This document shows positions 46,359-57,085 of a stretch of 64,000 bases of DNA, one piece after another (within the stretch, counting starts at the first letter, position 1; each line of letters begins with the position of its first letter). The notes beneath the pieces were generated by a model, which searched no databases, was not told the DNA's origin, and worked only from the letters and a program-made list of their open reading frames with translations. The position numbers were made by a program, and so were the translations under genes. The stretch lies in assembly GCF_018812025.1 (NCBI RefSeq), contig NC_063044.1, positions 47,577,076-47,641,075 of the forward strand. Reading direction: 5' to 3'. The DNA is from Megalobrama amblycephala. Lineage: Eukaryota; Chordata; Actinopteri; Cypriniformes; Xenocyprididae.

Positions 46359-47224
46359 AATCTGGGGAGTAATATAGGAAGATATAATGCTGTTTGTGGA
46401 GTTGTTTAATTCTCCTCTGCTGAAATTTTGAGATATTTAATGTGTTTTATCTAAAGTTGATTTATTCAAAGGCTGTGGCTGAAGTCAGTTGTAGTTCTTG
46501 TGTTTCTCTTTCCTTGTTCATTACCACTACTCAATCGTCACTTAATTAATCACTTAATTATACAATTATTATCTAATTATCATGCTGTGAACTAGAAATG
46601 TTATAAAACTCATTGAGTCTGAGTTCTGTTTCGGCCATTGTGTCCACATAACTTTCTGTAATATTGAGTTCAATGAACTCAAATTTATTTAGTACATATC
46701 ACTGTTAGGTTTTACAGCATAAGTGCACAGTGTGTAATTCGGGACACAACTGTGTAACCGTGTAATTGTTGTTAATGGTATGTGTGTTGACCTGCTCTCT
46801 CAATTGTCCGTGATAGCTTTCTCCAAAGGGAGACAATAAAGGATAAACTAAATAATGTCATAAATGTCATTGAACTCTATTCTCTAAAGATGTACAAAGA
46901 TCTGTAGGAAATCAGATTCCTCTAATGATCAAGACCAGGTGAAGGAGTAATCAGAAGATAATTGTAACTGCTTTTGAATGAAAGCCAGTTCAAATGCACC
47001 ATAAGACAGAGCAGAGCCTTCATCCCATAAACTGTAAAAGTGTAAATTAGAAATATTAAATATTAAAATCCGAATGAATTATTATTCAAAAATAAAGAAC
47101 AAAATTAAAATAGTTTTAAAGTAGTTTTAGATAGAGTAATTGCAGGACTTGTCCCTATAATTCCCTAAAAGTATTTCATGTAACTATCCAACTTTTTTTC
47201 TCTGTGGCATGTTTGCATTGTTAG
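46359..47224. other. No gene; fold-back arm piece and unassigned sequence
   Basis: 46380-46560 resembles a fold-back arm (TGCTGTTTGTGGAGTTG). 46560-47224 has no recognisable feature. Confidence 0.4.
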
Positions 47225-47384
47225 GTTTGCAGGTTGCATTGTAAATAAAAGCAACAATCCATTCCACTTGTGCGTGACTGGTATAACAATGAACAGAACT
47301 GAAACTACTGACATTGCATGTGGGCTTTATCAGCACGTGTGCATCACACAAACTGTAGTGGTTGGTGGTTTTGTGTGGTATCGC

Positions 47385-49146
47385 AATCACAATAGTATGC
47401 CATACTCCCTTTTGGTAAAGAGAAGTGTAATTTTCTTGTTGAAACATCTTTTCTCTTTGCTTGTCTGGCTGTTATAACTTAATTAAAAAAGCCAAACAAA
47501 ATCTACAATTAAAAAGTCAATGGTCAGGAACCCAACTAAAGAAAAACCTTATTTCCATGATGGTGACATAAAAATTGTGATTTTCTCCTTATTAGCAAAT
47601 CCAGGTGACTGGAACAAAATACTGAAGAGGGGGGCAATAATTTTTTTTTTTTAATATTTCCATTTTAAACCATGAAGGCGAGCTAGTGGATATCACACAA
47701 ACAATGTGCAAACTTTGCATGAGAGTTATGCGGGTGAAGAAGTCTCAAACTCCAGTCAATTAGGCTATTCAGTACAGAAACTGAATCTGTATCTTTGAAA
47801 GGCTCGCACACTCAGGGGGCAAAGGAGTATCTTTGAGTGGCTTGCACACTTAACTGTGCGCGAGACGGAGGGGAACGTGGGAAATGAAGTATACCCAGGC
47901 CTTAACCGCTCCAAATTAGTGGACTGGAGCTAACGGATCACATCAGGAAAAATATGGGGGGCAATGATGTACATCCAAGTCAATGAGAGGGAACTTAAAT
48001 AAACAATGTAAATGACAAACAGCTGTGAGGGTGATTAGTGTCCATGGTGAATGATGAGTGGCGGGAACTGTGAACAAAGAAGCACATGACAACCAAAACA
48101 AATAGGACGAGATGGTGACTGCGACAGTTATATAGATGTCATTACTTTTTCATTACAGTGCTTTATGTTGCAGTGCACGATGGGAGCCACCAATCAAAAC
48201 TCATCCATGGCTCCCATCATGCATTGCAGCATGAATAAATGATGCAGCTGAATTGTCCTGTAATTTTCATTGATTGTTCCTGTTTGCTTTTATTTTTCTG
48301 TTGTTTTGTTGTGACAGTAGCTTGTTTTGTGATGTTCAGATTTGATCTGTTTGTCAGTATTTTGTATTTAAATATTGTCACTGTTCTTGAGAATCATGTG
48401 CTGATTCTTGATGTCTGAGTATGTTTAAACACAGAAGCTTCTGTGTACAATGTATTTTTGAAATTGTTCATATTGCTGTTGCATCTTAAACTTTAAAATC
48501 ACAGGACTACAATCACCAATACTTAAGTTACACTTCAAACATAGGGTCAGAGATTTAGACTCTAAATATCATCAGTGAATCATGAATCATCATCAGTGGT
48601 CATTGCAGGAAGATAATGTCATCATCAAAACACAGGTCATATATGACCAGGTCATATTTTCTCTTGCCACAACAAATGTGCTTTACAAACACAAAGATGG
48701 AACAGTCAGAGAAAAACTAATATTAATAAGTAAAGGGTCAAGAACCCAACTAATGCAAACACTGAACTCCGTCATGATGACTTGAAATGAAACATTCCAT
48801 AAAACATTAATATACGTCTTTTTTGTTTTCCTTCATTGTTTCTGCTTATTAAGATCAGGTGTCACCACTAATGGTCAGTCATCACTTAATTTATCACCAA
48901 TAACTTTAACACTGCTTCAGTGTTGCTTTTAACACTGGGGATTTTGCTGTGTATAAACATTGATCAATGAACATAAATAGAAGCTCAACTGAACCTGCTT
49001 GACGTGTGAGAATAAACCTCCTGTGAAAGCTGGTTGAAGTGGTAGAGGTGCCACTTTTTCTCCTTTTTTTTCTCGTGTAGTTAGGAAGTTGGGTAAGACC
49101 ACTGTATTTTTATTTCCTTTCTTTCGATAATTTTATTCAGTTACAA
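47385..49146. other. No gene; MITE fragments and LTR-like sequence
   Basis: 47450-47600 and 48560-48960 are fragments of the hAT-A/B core (GTGATTTTCTCC and the CTTTAACACTGCTTCAGTG words). 48150-48430 is a hairpin-core fragment (ATGGGAGCC...CATCATGCATTGCAGC). 47613-48140 is GC-richer and may be LTR-derived, with no defined ends. Confidence 0.45.
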
Positions 49147-49440
49147 TTGGGTTTAGTCAGTGGCAATTTTTTGTTTATTTTGGCTAAGCCCAAACAGTTT
49201 TTTTCTCCTATGGTGAGATATGATAAATTTCCTGTCTATGGAGCTGTAGGGCAGGTGAAGGGAACAGCAGGTTCTGTTAAGACTGTGAGAGGAGGAGCGT
49301 TTGGAGGTCACAGAGGTGCGCATTATCACGCAGGGGAAGGCAGGGTCTGTTTCTATTGCCTTGATGCTGGCCATCTTATTGCAGATTGTAAGGCCTGGAA
49401 GAAAAAAAAAAAAGCTAAGCATAATAAGCTAAGCCTCCCG
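49147..49440 (+). pseudogene. Retroelement gag remnant with CCHC zinc knuckle
   Basis: The frame 49147-49515 encodes CFYCLDAGHLIADC, a C-x2-C-x4-H-x4-C knuckle as in the nucleocapsid part of LTR-element Gag proteins, followed by a lysine-rich stretch. The knuckle would bind element RNA. The rest of gag upstream is short and degenerate, and after 49440 the frame runs into the inverted-repeat arm. No LTR is recognised nearby. Confidence 0.65.
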
Positions 49441-49600
49441 ATACCACACAAAACCACCAACCACTACAGTTCGTGTGATGCACGTGCTGACAAAGCCCAC
49501 ATCCAATGTCAATAGTTTCATTTCTGTTCACTGTTATACCAGTCACGCACAAGTGGAATGGATTGTTGATTTGTTTTTTACAACACAACCTGCAAATTAA

Positions 49601-50100
49601 AAAACAAACAAACAAAAATAATCAATAAACAGTGCAAACATGACTCAATGGTGTTAGTTGGAAAAATCCTCATTGACATCCTCCAGAGCATTTCAAGCTA
49701 ATTTCACTAATTAAGCTAATCCTTTTTAATTGTTATCCATGCAGCCTTTTAACATGTATTAATATTTAATTTTAATACCCCCTTTTTGTCGGTCAGAATG
49801 AGGGTAGACAAAATCTATGCCTTGACCCCTTTAAATAAATGCAAGGAAGACAGTTTAAACTATGAAACTTGTAGGATGTTTCAATGGTACAATGATATCA
49901 TATAATTTAAAAGATCAAGAAAAATTCAATGTCATAATTCTCATGACCTCTTTCATAAAGGGTCAGTGATTTATTTATTTTCAACACCTTGTAGCCATGA
50001 CTACAGTACATTTAATATATAACAAGACCTTATTTCTTAAAGAATATTTTAGTAGCCTATCTGCACCATTATAGAAAGTATAAATAACGTTCTTACATCA
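49601..50100. other. No gene
   Basis: AT-rich sequence without recognisable coding or repeat structure, leading into a TATA-type promoter at 50.1 kb. Confidence 0.4.
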
Positions 50101-50202
50101 CATGACCATTGGAAAACAGATGTTGCCATCAGTATAAATGCAGCTCCTGTCAGTTATTTGTGTCAGCTGTAGAAAGAAGCACTGTTTAGCACAGATCACA
50201 TT
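50098..50202 (+). promoter_or_regulatory. Orphan GTPase-type promoter and first exon
   Basis: CACATGACCATTGG (50099), GTTGCCATCAGTATAAATG with the TATA box at 50133-50139, and a splice donor TTGTAAGTAGATC at 50203 match in order and spacing the promoter and first exon of GTPase copy 3 (60720-60825). No second exon with GTPase sequence follows before repeats begin at 50761. I read it as the left-over 5' end of a lost fourth copy. Confidence 0.6.
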
Positions 50203-50319
50203 GTAAGTAGATCAATTTTATTGTAATATGATCTGATTAAGTTGTCACAATGAAGACATTCATAGTATGTGAAAGTAGTAAATATACTACAGCATATGAC
50301 AAAAAATATTAATTACTTT

Positions 50320-50580
50320 GAACTTTATGACCTTTGACACATGACCTTGACCCCTCCCCTCCCCCACAAGACCACCCAAATATTACCCCATCTCCCCATC
50401 TGCTGTATGAACTCCATGATCTTGAGGTTATGGAATTTAAATGGCAGTTGACCTTTGACATGGGTTATGAGTCCATTGATTCTCTGCATTTTGAAATATC
50501 TATGGTATTGACCTGTGGGTCATTTGTAGGGTGGAACAAATGGATGATGGACGATTTTTGAACTTTGACACTATATTTGA
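50320..50580. other. Cluster of TGACCTTTGAC-type words
   Basis: TGACCTTTGACAC (50329), TGACCTTGACC, TGACCTTTGACATGG (about 50450), TGACCTGTGGGTC and GAACTTTGACAC occur within 250 bp. They resemble direct repeats of AGGTCA half-sites on the opposite strand, but could equally be a decayed tandem repeat. Confidence 0.4.
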
Positions 50581-50760
50581 AGGCCTGGTAATTTATGAAC
50601 TTTCGGGGTCACGCGTGTATTGAACAGACATCCGAATTCCGGCACATGCTCTAATCTTCCTGTGTAAGCAACAAAAATAAGATTTTAATGAAGAAACAGC
50701 TGAATCAAAATAACAAAAGAATAAACATGGTATATTTTATAAAATAGAATACACAAACTC

Positions 50761-50896
50761 GTGTACACACACACACACACACACATTTCAAAAAATGAAA
50801 AACATTCACATCTCCAAAAGATTGTAATATGTATTACAATCTTTTGGAGATGTGAATGTTTTTCATTTTTTTAAATGTGTGTGTGTGTGTGTACAC
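50761..50896. repeat. Near-perfect 136-bp palindrome ending in (CA)n/(GT)n
   Basis: Arms of about 66 bp contain GTGTACACACACAC, CATCTCCAAAAGATTGTAATA and their complements, with only a couple of central unpaired bases. The right end abuts the CAGAG terminus of a hAT-A MITE at 50897. Confidence 0.93.
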
Positions 50897-52025
50897 CAGA
50901 GTTGGGTAATCCAGGAGTCAAAGAGTAAAAGTCCTGCCATATTTTTATCCCACCCACTGAAGCATTAATGAGATAAATAAGTGATTAATTGAGTGATGAT
51001 TGAGCATTATTGAAGACACCTGATGATAACAAGCAGAATCACCAAAGGAGAAAATCACAATTTTTAAGTTACCATCATCGAGGTCAGGGTTTGTTTTAGT
51101 TGAGCTCTTGATCCTTGACTTTTTAGTATTAGGTTTTGTTTGGGCAGTTTTAACTGAATTAAAACCAACCAGAAAAGCAAAGTTGAGAGGTGGTGTTGGT
51201 TATGTTTTCACATAATCATTATTTGACATGAATCACTGAACTCATTTAGAGCCCAATCTCTCAGTTAGATTTACTTTTTTGACAGCAGCACAAGATTTTA
51301 CAGTACAGATTTTTTTTATTTTTTTTAAAAAGTTGTCCTTATCACAAAAAAAAATTAAGAATAAAAATAAAAAATAAATATATATATATAGTTCAGGCAC
51401 ACACAGACATCAAGAATCAGCGTATGAATCTCAACGACGGTGACAAGCAACATATTCTGATCAACAGATCAACTCTGAACATTAGAAAACAAGCTACTAA
51501 AAAGTCACATAAAAACAGAAAAAAATAAAATAGTGAGAATAAAGAAAATTACTAAGACAATTCAGCTCATAATTTATTCATGCAGCAATGCATGATGAGA
51601 GGTATGGATGAATTTTGATTGGTGGCACCCAGAATGCATTGCAACATGCTTTATTATTCTCACCACTGTTGAGATTCACAGACTGATTCTTGATGTCTGT
51701 GTGATTAAATGAAAGCAGTTGTTTTTTTTTTTAAATAAGAACTCTAAAAAAAAAATTGTATTGTCAAAGCTGATGATCTGCTGTAGAATCACAGTTCTGC
51801 GGTAATCAATAATGTAAATCTAACTCAGAGATTGGGCTCTAAATGAGTTCAGTGATTCAGGTCACATAATGATTATGTAAAAACATAACCAACACCACCT
51901 GATCATCTTTTGACTTTGCTTGTCTGGTTGGATTTAATGCAGTTAAAACTGCTCAAAAAGTCAAGGGTCAAGAGCTCAACTAAAACAAACCCTGACCTCG
52001 ATGATGGTGGCTTAAAAATTGTGAT
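50897..52025. mobile_element. hAT-A MITE copy 9, right end lost
   Basis: The left terminus is CAGAGTTGGGTAATCC. The left arm, hairpin core (51405-51705) and most of the right arm are present; near 52025 the sequence passes into a fold-back arm. An AT dinucleotide run lies at about 51379-51390. Confidence 0.8.
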
Positions 52026-53400
52026 TTTTCTCATCTCAACATTAACAAGCCTGTTATCAAGCAGAATCACTGAAGGAAAGAAGGAAACAGAAAAAAAGAG
52101 ATGAGCAGAAACACAAGAACTACAACTGACTTCAGCCACAGCCTTAGAGGAAATCAACTGAAGATAAAAGACATTAAATCTCTGAAGATCTGATTAAACA
52201 ACTCCACAAACAGCATTACCAGCTTCACTTATTACTAACCTGACTGACTTTATTTCTGTCACACGTCTACAGCAGTTCCTACTGAGAATTAACAGAAGTT
52301 TAACTCTCATGTTTGTTTCATTTCAGGTTACCATGATGGTGATTGATGTTTCCATTAGTTGGCCTCTTAACTTTTAACATATATATTTGTCTTTTCTGAC
52401 TGCTGTAGTAGTGTTTTTGTCAAACACATTAGCAGTAGCAAAGAAAGCTGAAGTGTGATCATTGTTAACTATTGATGATTTTGTAATTGTCATGAAATAG
52501 CCTGCTTCACTGAAGTCATAATTAAATATAAATGTTACTGCAAGATGAGATCCAGATATGTTGCAGAAATCAGTTAGAAGATGAAAATAAATAAAAACAC
52601 AAGAAGAGAAACTGCTTTGACAAACACAGATATCAGTAATCAGCATATGAATCTCAACGATGGTGACAGTAAACAAAATATTTAGACAATCAGATCAGCT
52701 GCATAATGCTCTGATGCATTCTGGGAGTTTTGTACTATAGTACCCAGCATGCATTGCGGCTACATGATGCTTTTGATTGTCACCATAGTTGAGATTCATG
52801 TGCTGATTCTTGATGTCTTAGTGTGTCATCTCAAAATACCTTTAAAAAAAATAATATTTTTTAGCATTACAGCTTGAGCTCGTGTCACAGAAACACAGGG
52901 CTTGTAACGTTAGTATATTAAATTTTTTTTCATCTAAACAACATAATTGATTCAGACCATTTCACAATGATAGTAAAATCATTGACTGCTAACAGCCAAC
53001 ACCTTATCTCATTTTAATTTTATTGCTGATGCTAATGTGTTTGATAAACACACTATCACAGCAGTCAGAAAAGACAATTATATACGTATAAAGTTAAGAG
53101 GCCAACTAATGGAAATATCAATCACCATCATGGTAACCTCAAATGTAACAAACGAGTTAAACCTGTTAATTCTCAATAAGATCTTCTGTAGATGTGTGAC
53201 AGAAATAAAGTCAGTCTGGTTAGTAATAAGTGAAGCTGGTAATGCTGTTTGTGGAGTTGTTTAATCAGATCTTCAGAGATTTAATGTCTTTTATCTTCAG
53301 TTGATTTCCTCTAAGGCTGTGACTGAAGTCAGTTGTAGTTCTTGTGTTTCTGCTCATCTCTTTTTTCTTTCCTTCAGTGATTCTGCTTGAAAACAGGATT
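52026..53400. mobile_element. Fold-back element without CCCAGCC ends
   Basis: 52040-52330 and 53130-53400 are inverted arms (ATCAACTGAAGATAAAAGAC and its complement, with ACTTCAGCCACAGCC). The centre at about 52620-52830 is a hairpin variant with ATCAGCATATGAATCTCAAC. The CCCAGCC termini are absent from both sides, so it is either truncated or a distinct subfamily. Confidence 0.7.
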
Positions 53401-53998
53401 GTTAATGCTGAAATTACTCTATAAATAATTTATCAATATTTTGTGGATCAGATAAGGTCCAGTTCTTTGCTCTTGGCTGACATTTGGCATTTCTATGGCC
53501 TGCTTGTGGTCCAGATCTGGCAAACAGGAGCGGTCCGCCCAAGTGCCATCATTCCCGCCACATGTGGCCCAGATCATCATTCCGCATGTGCCAGATGTGG
53601 GCCGGATCTGGGCCGACACAAAGTTGCTATCTGGGTTACACCTTACCCCTACCCTTAAACCTACCCATACCACCAAAGCTTTCCCTAACCTTACCCGTAC
53701 CTCACCTCAATAGCTGCAAATGTATTTTGGAATTCAATATGAACCCAATAAGTACATTGTACTTATTTTTTGATGTAAGTACATAGTAGTTAAGGCCACT
53801 TAATATAAGGTGGGACCGTTGCCGCTAGCGGCTGTTTACGAAGACCAAAGCAACGCTAGTAAGTCATCATTCATTCATAAAAACGGAGTTACAGAATTAG
53901 AGCAAGCGGTAAGTGAATGTGTGATTATTATCAGGGCCAGTATACATGCAGTAAAGCTGATAAAGACACAAAAGCTGTATTTATGTTTAATTCAGTGT
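53401..53998. other. No gene; repeat fragments
   Basis: 53500-53640 is GC-rich with CCAGATCTGG/CCAGATGTGGGCC words. 53640-53700 has degenerate CTTACCC/CCTACCC repeats, and 53740-53815 looks like the end of a known fish repeat (AAGTACATTGTACTTA). No coding frame is convincing. Confidence 0.4.
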
Positions 53999-54141
53999 CT
54001 TTACGGTAGAGGTTAGATTCTCTGCCCGAGCCCAAGCCCGGACTCGACCCGACCCGACCCGCGGGCCGGGTCGGGCCGATATTTCACGCCACAGTCCTCG
54101 GGCCGGGTCGGGTCAGGCCCTTGATAAAGCACGTCACGTCT

Positions 54142-55869
54142 CAGCCAGCACACCATGGTGGGGCCCAGATGGGTGTCACCTGGGCAGCCTAACTGGGGCC
54201 CAGACATTTTTGTCCATGGTTTCCATGTAGGCCCCACATGGGTTAGCCCAGATGAACTGAACACTGCTCAGTGTGCACACTACAGGCTGTTAAATGTAAC
54301 ACAGAAACATGCTGGAGTTAATGAGATAATTAGGTGATAATGAGCAGAATCACTGAAGGACAGAGAAACAACAACTACAACTTACTTCAACCACAGCCTT
54401 CGATGAAATCAACTGAAGATAAAAGACATTAAATCACTCAAGATCTGATTAAACATCTCCACAAACAGCATTACCAGCTTCACTTATTACTAACCAGACT
54501 GACTTTATTTCTGACAAACATCTACAAAAGTTGTTATTGAGACTTAACAGAGGTTTAGATGTTGATGATTTGTTGAAAATGTTTGGTTTGATGTCACCGT
54601 GATCGAGGTCAGCGCTTACTTCAGTTAGGCAGTTTGACTCTTGATTGTTTTAGTGTTTCTCTCACTGCTCTTGCTGTTTGTTATGACAAGAAAAACAAGA
54701 TACAATGTGGTCAGCTGCTAAATGATAAATATATAGTCATCATTTAGTGGAGTAATTCACTGATGTAATGACTGAGCTTTTAATGAGTAAAATGTGATTA
54801 ACTTTGTGCTGGATCTTCTCTAGAATTACAACAATAAAAATGTTTTGATCAGAAAATTTGAAAAACACATTGTTCACTAAACATTTCAAACCTCCTGCAC
54901 ATTTCACTTACACAGTCATCAAGAATCAGCATATGAATCTCGACAATGGTGACATGCTTCATGCTGCAATGCATTCTGGGAGTCATGGATGAGTTTTGTA
55001 TGAGGCACCCAGAATGCATTGCAGCATGAAGCATGTCACCATTGTTGAGATTCATACGCTGATTCTTGATGTCTATATGTGAATAAATCTTGCAGGTGTT
55101 TTAAAGCATTTAATGTACATTGTGTTTTTCAGATTTTTTATTCTGCTCTGATTTTTGTAACTGTTTTTTGTTATTCTGGAAAAGATCAAGCGCAAAATTA
55201 ATGTTGTTTTCATATAAAGCTCAGTCATTAGATCAGTGAACAAAGCCATAACATGATGACAATTAGATTCATATAATTGAACAGCTGACAACAGCTAAAC
55301 ACTTTATCTCTTGCTTTTCTCGTCATAACAAACAGCAAGAGCAGCCAAAGAAACACTAAAACAATCAAGAGTCAAACTGCCTAACTGAAGTAAGCGCTGA
55401 CCTCGATCACGGTGACATCAAACCAAACTTATTTTCAACAAATCATCAACATCTAAACCTCTGGTAATTCTCAATAACAACTTTTGTAGATGTTTGTCAG
55501 AAATAAAGTCAGTCTGGTTAGTAATAAGTGAAGCTGGTAATGCTGTTTGTGGAGATGTTTAATCAGATCTTGAGTGATTTAATGTCTTTTATCTTCAGTT
55601 GTTTTCATCGAAGGCTGTGGTTGAAGTAAGTTGTAGTTGTTGTTTCTCTGTCCTTCAGTGATTCTGCTCGTTATCACCTAATTATCTCATTAACTCCAGC
55701 ATGTTTCTGTGTTACATTAAACAGCCTGTAGTGTGCACACTGAGCAGTGTTCAGTTCATCTGGGCTAACCCATGTGGGGCCTCCATGGAAACCATGGACA
55801 AAAATGTCTGGGCCCCAGTTAGGCTGCCCAGGTGACACCCATCTGGGCCCCACCATGCTGTGCTGGCTG
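54142..55869. mobile_element. CCCAGCC fold-back element E
   Basis: Starts CAGCCAGCACACCATGG (two leading C are missing) and ends with the inverse finishing GGCTGGG. It is about 1.73 kb, with inverted arms and a hairpin at 54915-55075. It belongs to the same subfamily as element A. It is inserted in the GC-ended hAT element and so is younger than it. Confidence 0.82.
54915..55075. repeat. Central hairpin of fold-back element E
   Basis: Arms of about 70 bp with the variant CATGCTGCAATGC paired with GCATTGCAGCATG, as in element A. Confidence 0.88.
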
Positions 55870-55981
55870 GGGTGTCATGTGCAGAGTCTTGTCCACTTGC
55901 ACTCGCAGTCTCGCACACGTGACGCATCACACCTGCTGTGCGTGCATGCTGTAGCCTACTATTCAGTAGCTTAAGTGCAAC

Positions 55982-56335
55982 GTGGAGCTTGAAGAAGCAA
56001 AGAAAAAAATTAAAACAGGAGAATTAACTTTGAGCAAGTTTGGAGGAAAATCTGAGGTATGGAAACATTTTAAGCTAGTCGTGGGGAGTGACAACATATG
56101 TGTTGGCTTTGTCTCGTGCATTAAATGCAGCACGCTGCTCGCCTATGACAGAAAAAAACGGGGACTTCTGAATAAACAAACAAAGCTGTTTACATGCTTC
56201 TTCCTTGTCGTATTATTCATTAAAATAATAATTAATAAATGCATGCACAATTATGAACTTGATAAATGTTACAGATATGTTTTACTATGCACAAACAAAT
56301 GCCTTTCAACTTACATGTGCAAAATTCAGAATTAA
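55982..56335 (+). pseudogene. BED-type zinc finger, N-terminal hAT transposase remnant
   Basis: The frame carries LSKFGGKSEVWKHFKLV followed by FVSCIKCSTLLAYDRKK. W, F and the C-x2-C pair fit the first half of a BED zinc finger, the DNA-binding domain found at the start of hAT transposases. The distal His/Cys ligands are not evident; after RKKRG the frame loses similarity. The dimerisation region and the catalytic RNase H-like domain are absent. The frame starts at GTG; a proper ATG is not obvious. Confidence 0.6.
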
Positions 56336-57085
56336 ATGAATGTGCTGCAATTTGTACAAAAAGAGAGTCTGTAGTAGCCTACGTGTTTTAGCCATTAAAT
56401 AAGCACATTTAGTTTCAAGTTTAAGGTTTTTTTTGAAGAAAGATTTTCTTTAAAGTGAATTTCATTTAGTATAAATTGTATCTTAATTTTAATACATTTT
56501 TCATCAACCAGTTGCCTGGATTTAATACATAAAAAGCAATATAGCAGACAATATAATAATGACAGGAGGTGCTGGCGCCACGGTCACACTTACACCATTT
56601 GAAACTCGCTGTCACCGAATTTACAAATGCACATCTTGCTTGTTGCTCACACACATATTATGTTGAAATAATATGTTGAAGTAACATTATTAATAATAAT
56701 TAATCTTTAAGAATATTTGATTGAATGCTGAATGTTGTGCTTGTTCAATTTAATAAAATTAAAACTTTAATTATGATAATTAAAATAATTGAATATTTAA
56801 TATTGAGTGGCCAATTTTTGCTCATTAAGTTGGCACACTAGCACCTGCGTTAAAAAAAAATCTGGCGCCGCCCCTGGTTATAACGGCCCACATGTTAAAA
56901 ATGGTTGGGTTTAAATCGGGCTCGGGCTCATAATTACAGTGAACGTGCCGGGCCGGGCTCGGACACAACGTGCTCGGGCTCGGGTAGGGTCGGGCTTGAT
57001 TTGTTGGGCCCGATCAAAGCTCTACTTTACGGTTAATTTCTTTTAAAATGTAATTAGTTGAGTTTACTTAGAAAGCTTAATTAAA

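Larger units (their letters stand above)
47225..49600. repeat. Inverted repeat pair, arms about 160 bp
   Basis: 47225-47384 and 49439-49600 are inverted copies containing GTGCGTGACTGGTATAACA and GTGGTTGGTGGTTTTGTGTG or their complements. Roughly 2 kb separates them. The inner ends are GGTATCG and CGATACC. Confidence 0.85.
53999..57032. mobile_element. hAT element with GC-rich ends and duplication CTTTACGG
   Basis: CTTTACGG flanks the element at 53999-54006 and 57025-57032. The ends TAGAGGTTAGATTCTCTGCC and, inverted, TAGAGCTTTGATCGGGCC are weakly matched and lead into GC-rich runs of CCCGACCC and GGGCTCGGG. A BED zinc-finger frame lies inside. The 8-bp duplication and BED domain indicate hAT. 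A fold-back element is inserted at 54142-55869, and most of the transposase is missing. Confidence 0.85.

Noticed and set aside
54040..54125. CpG-island-like promoter in GC-rich sequence
   Set aside because: The GC-rich runs are mirrored at 56930-57020 and lie at the ends of a hAT element with a target duplication, so they are transposon ends.
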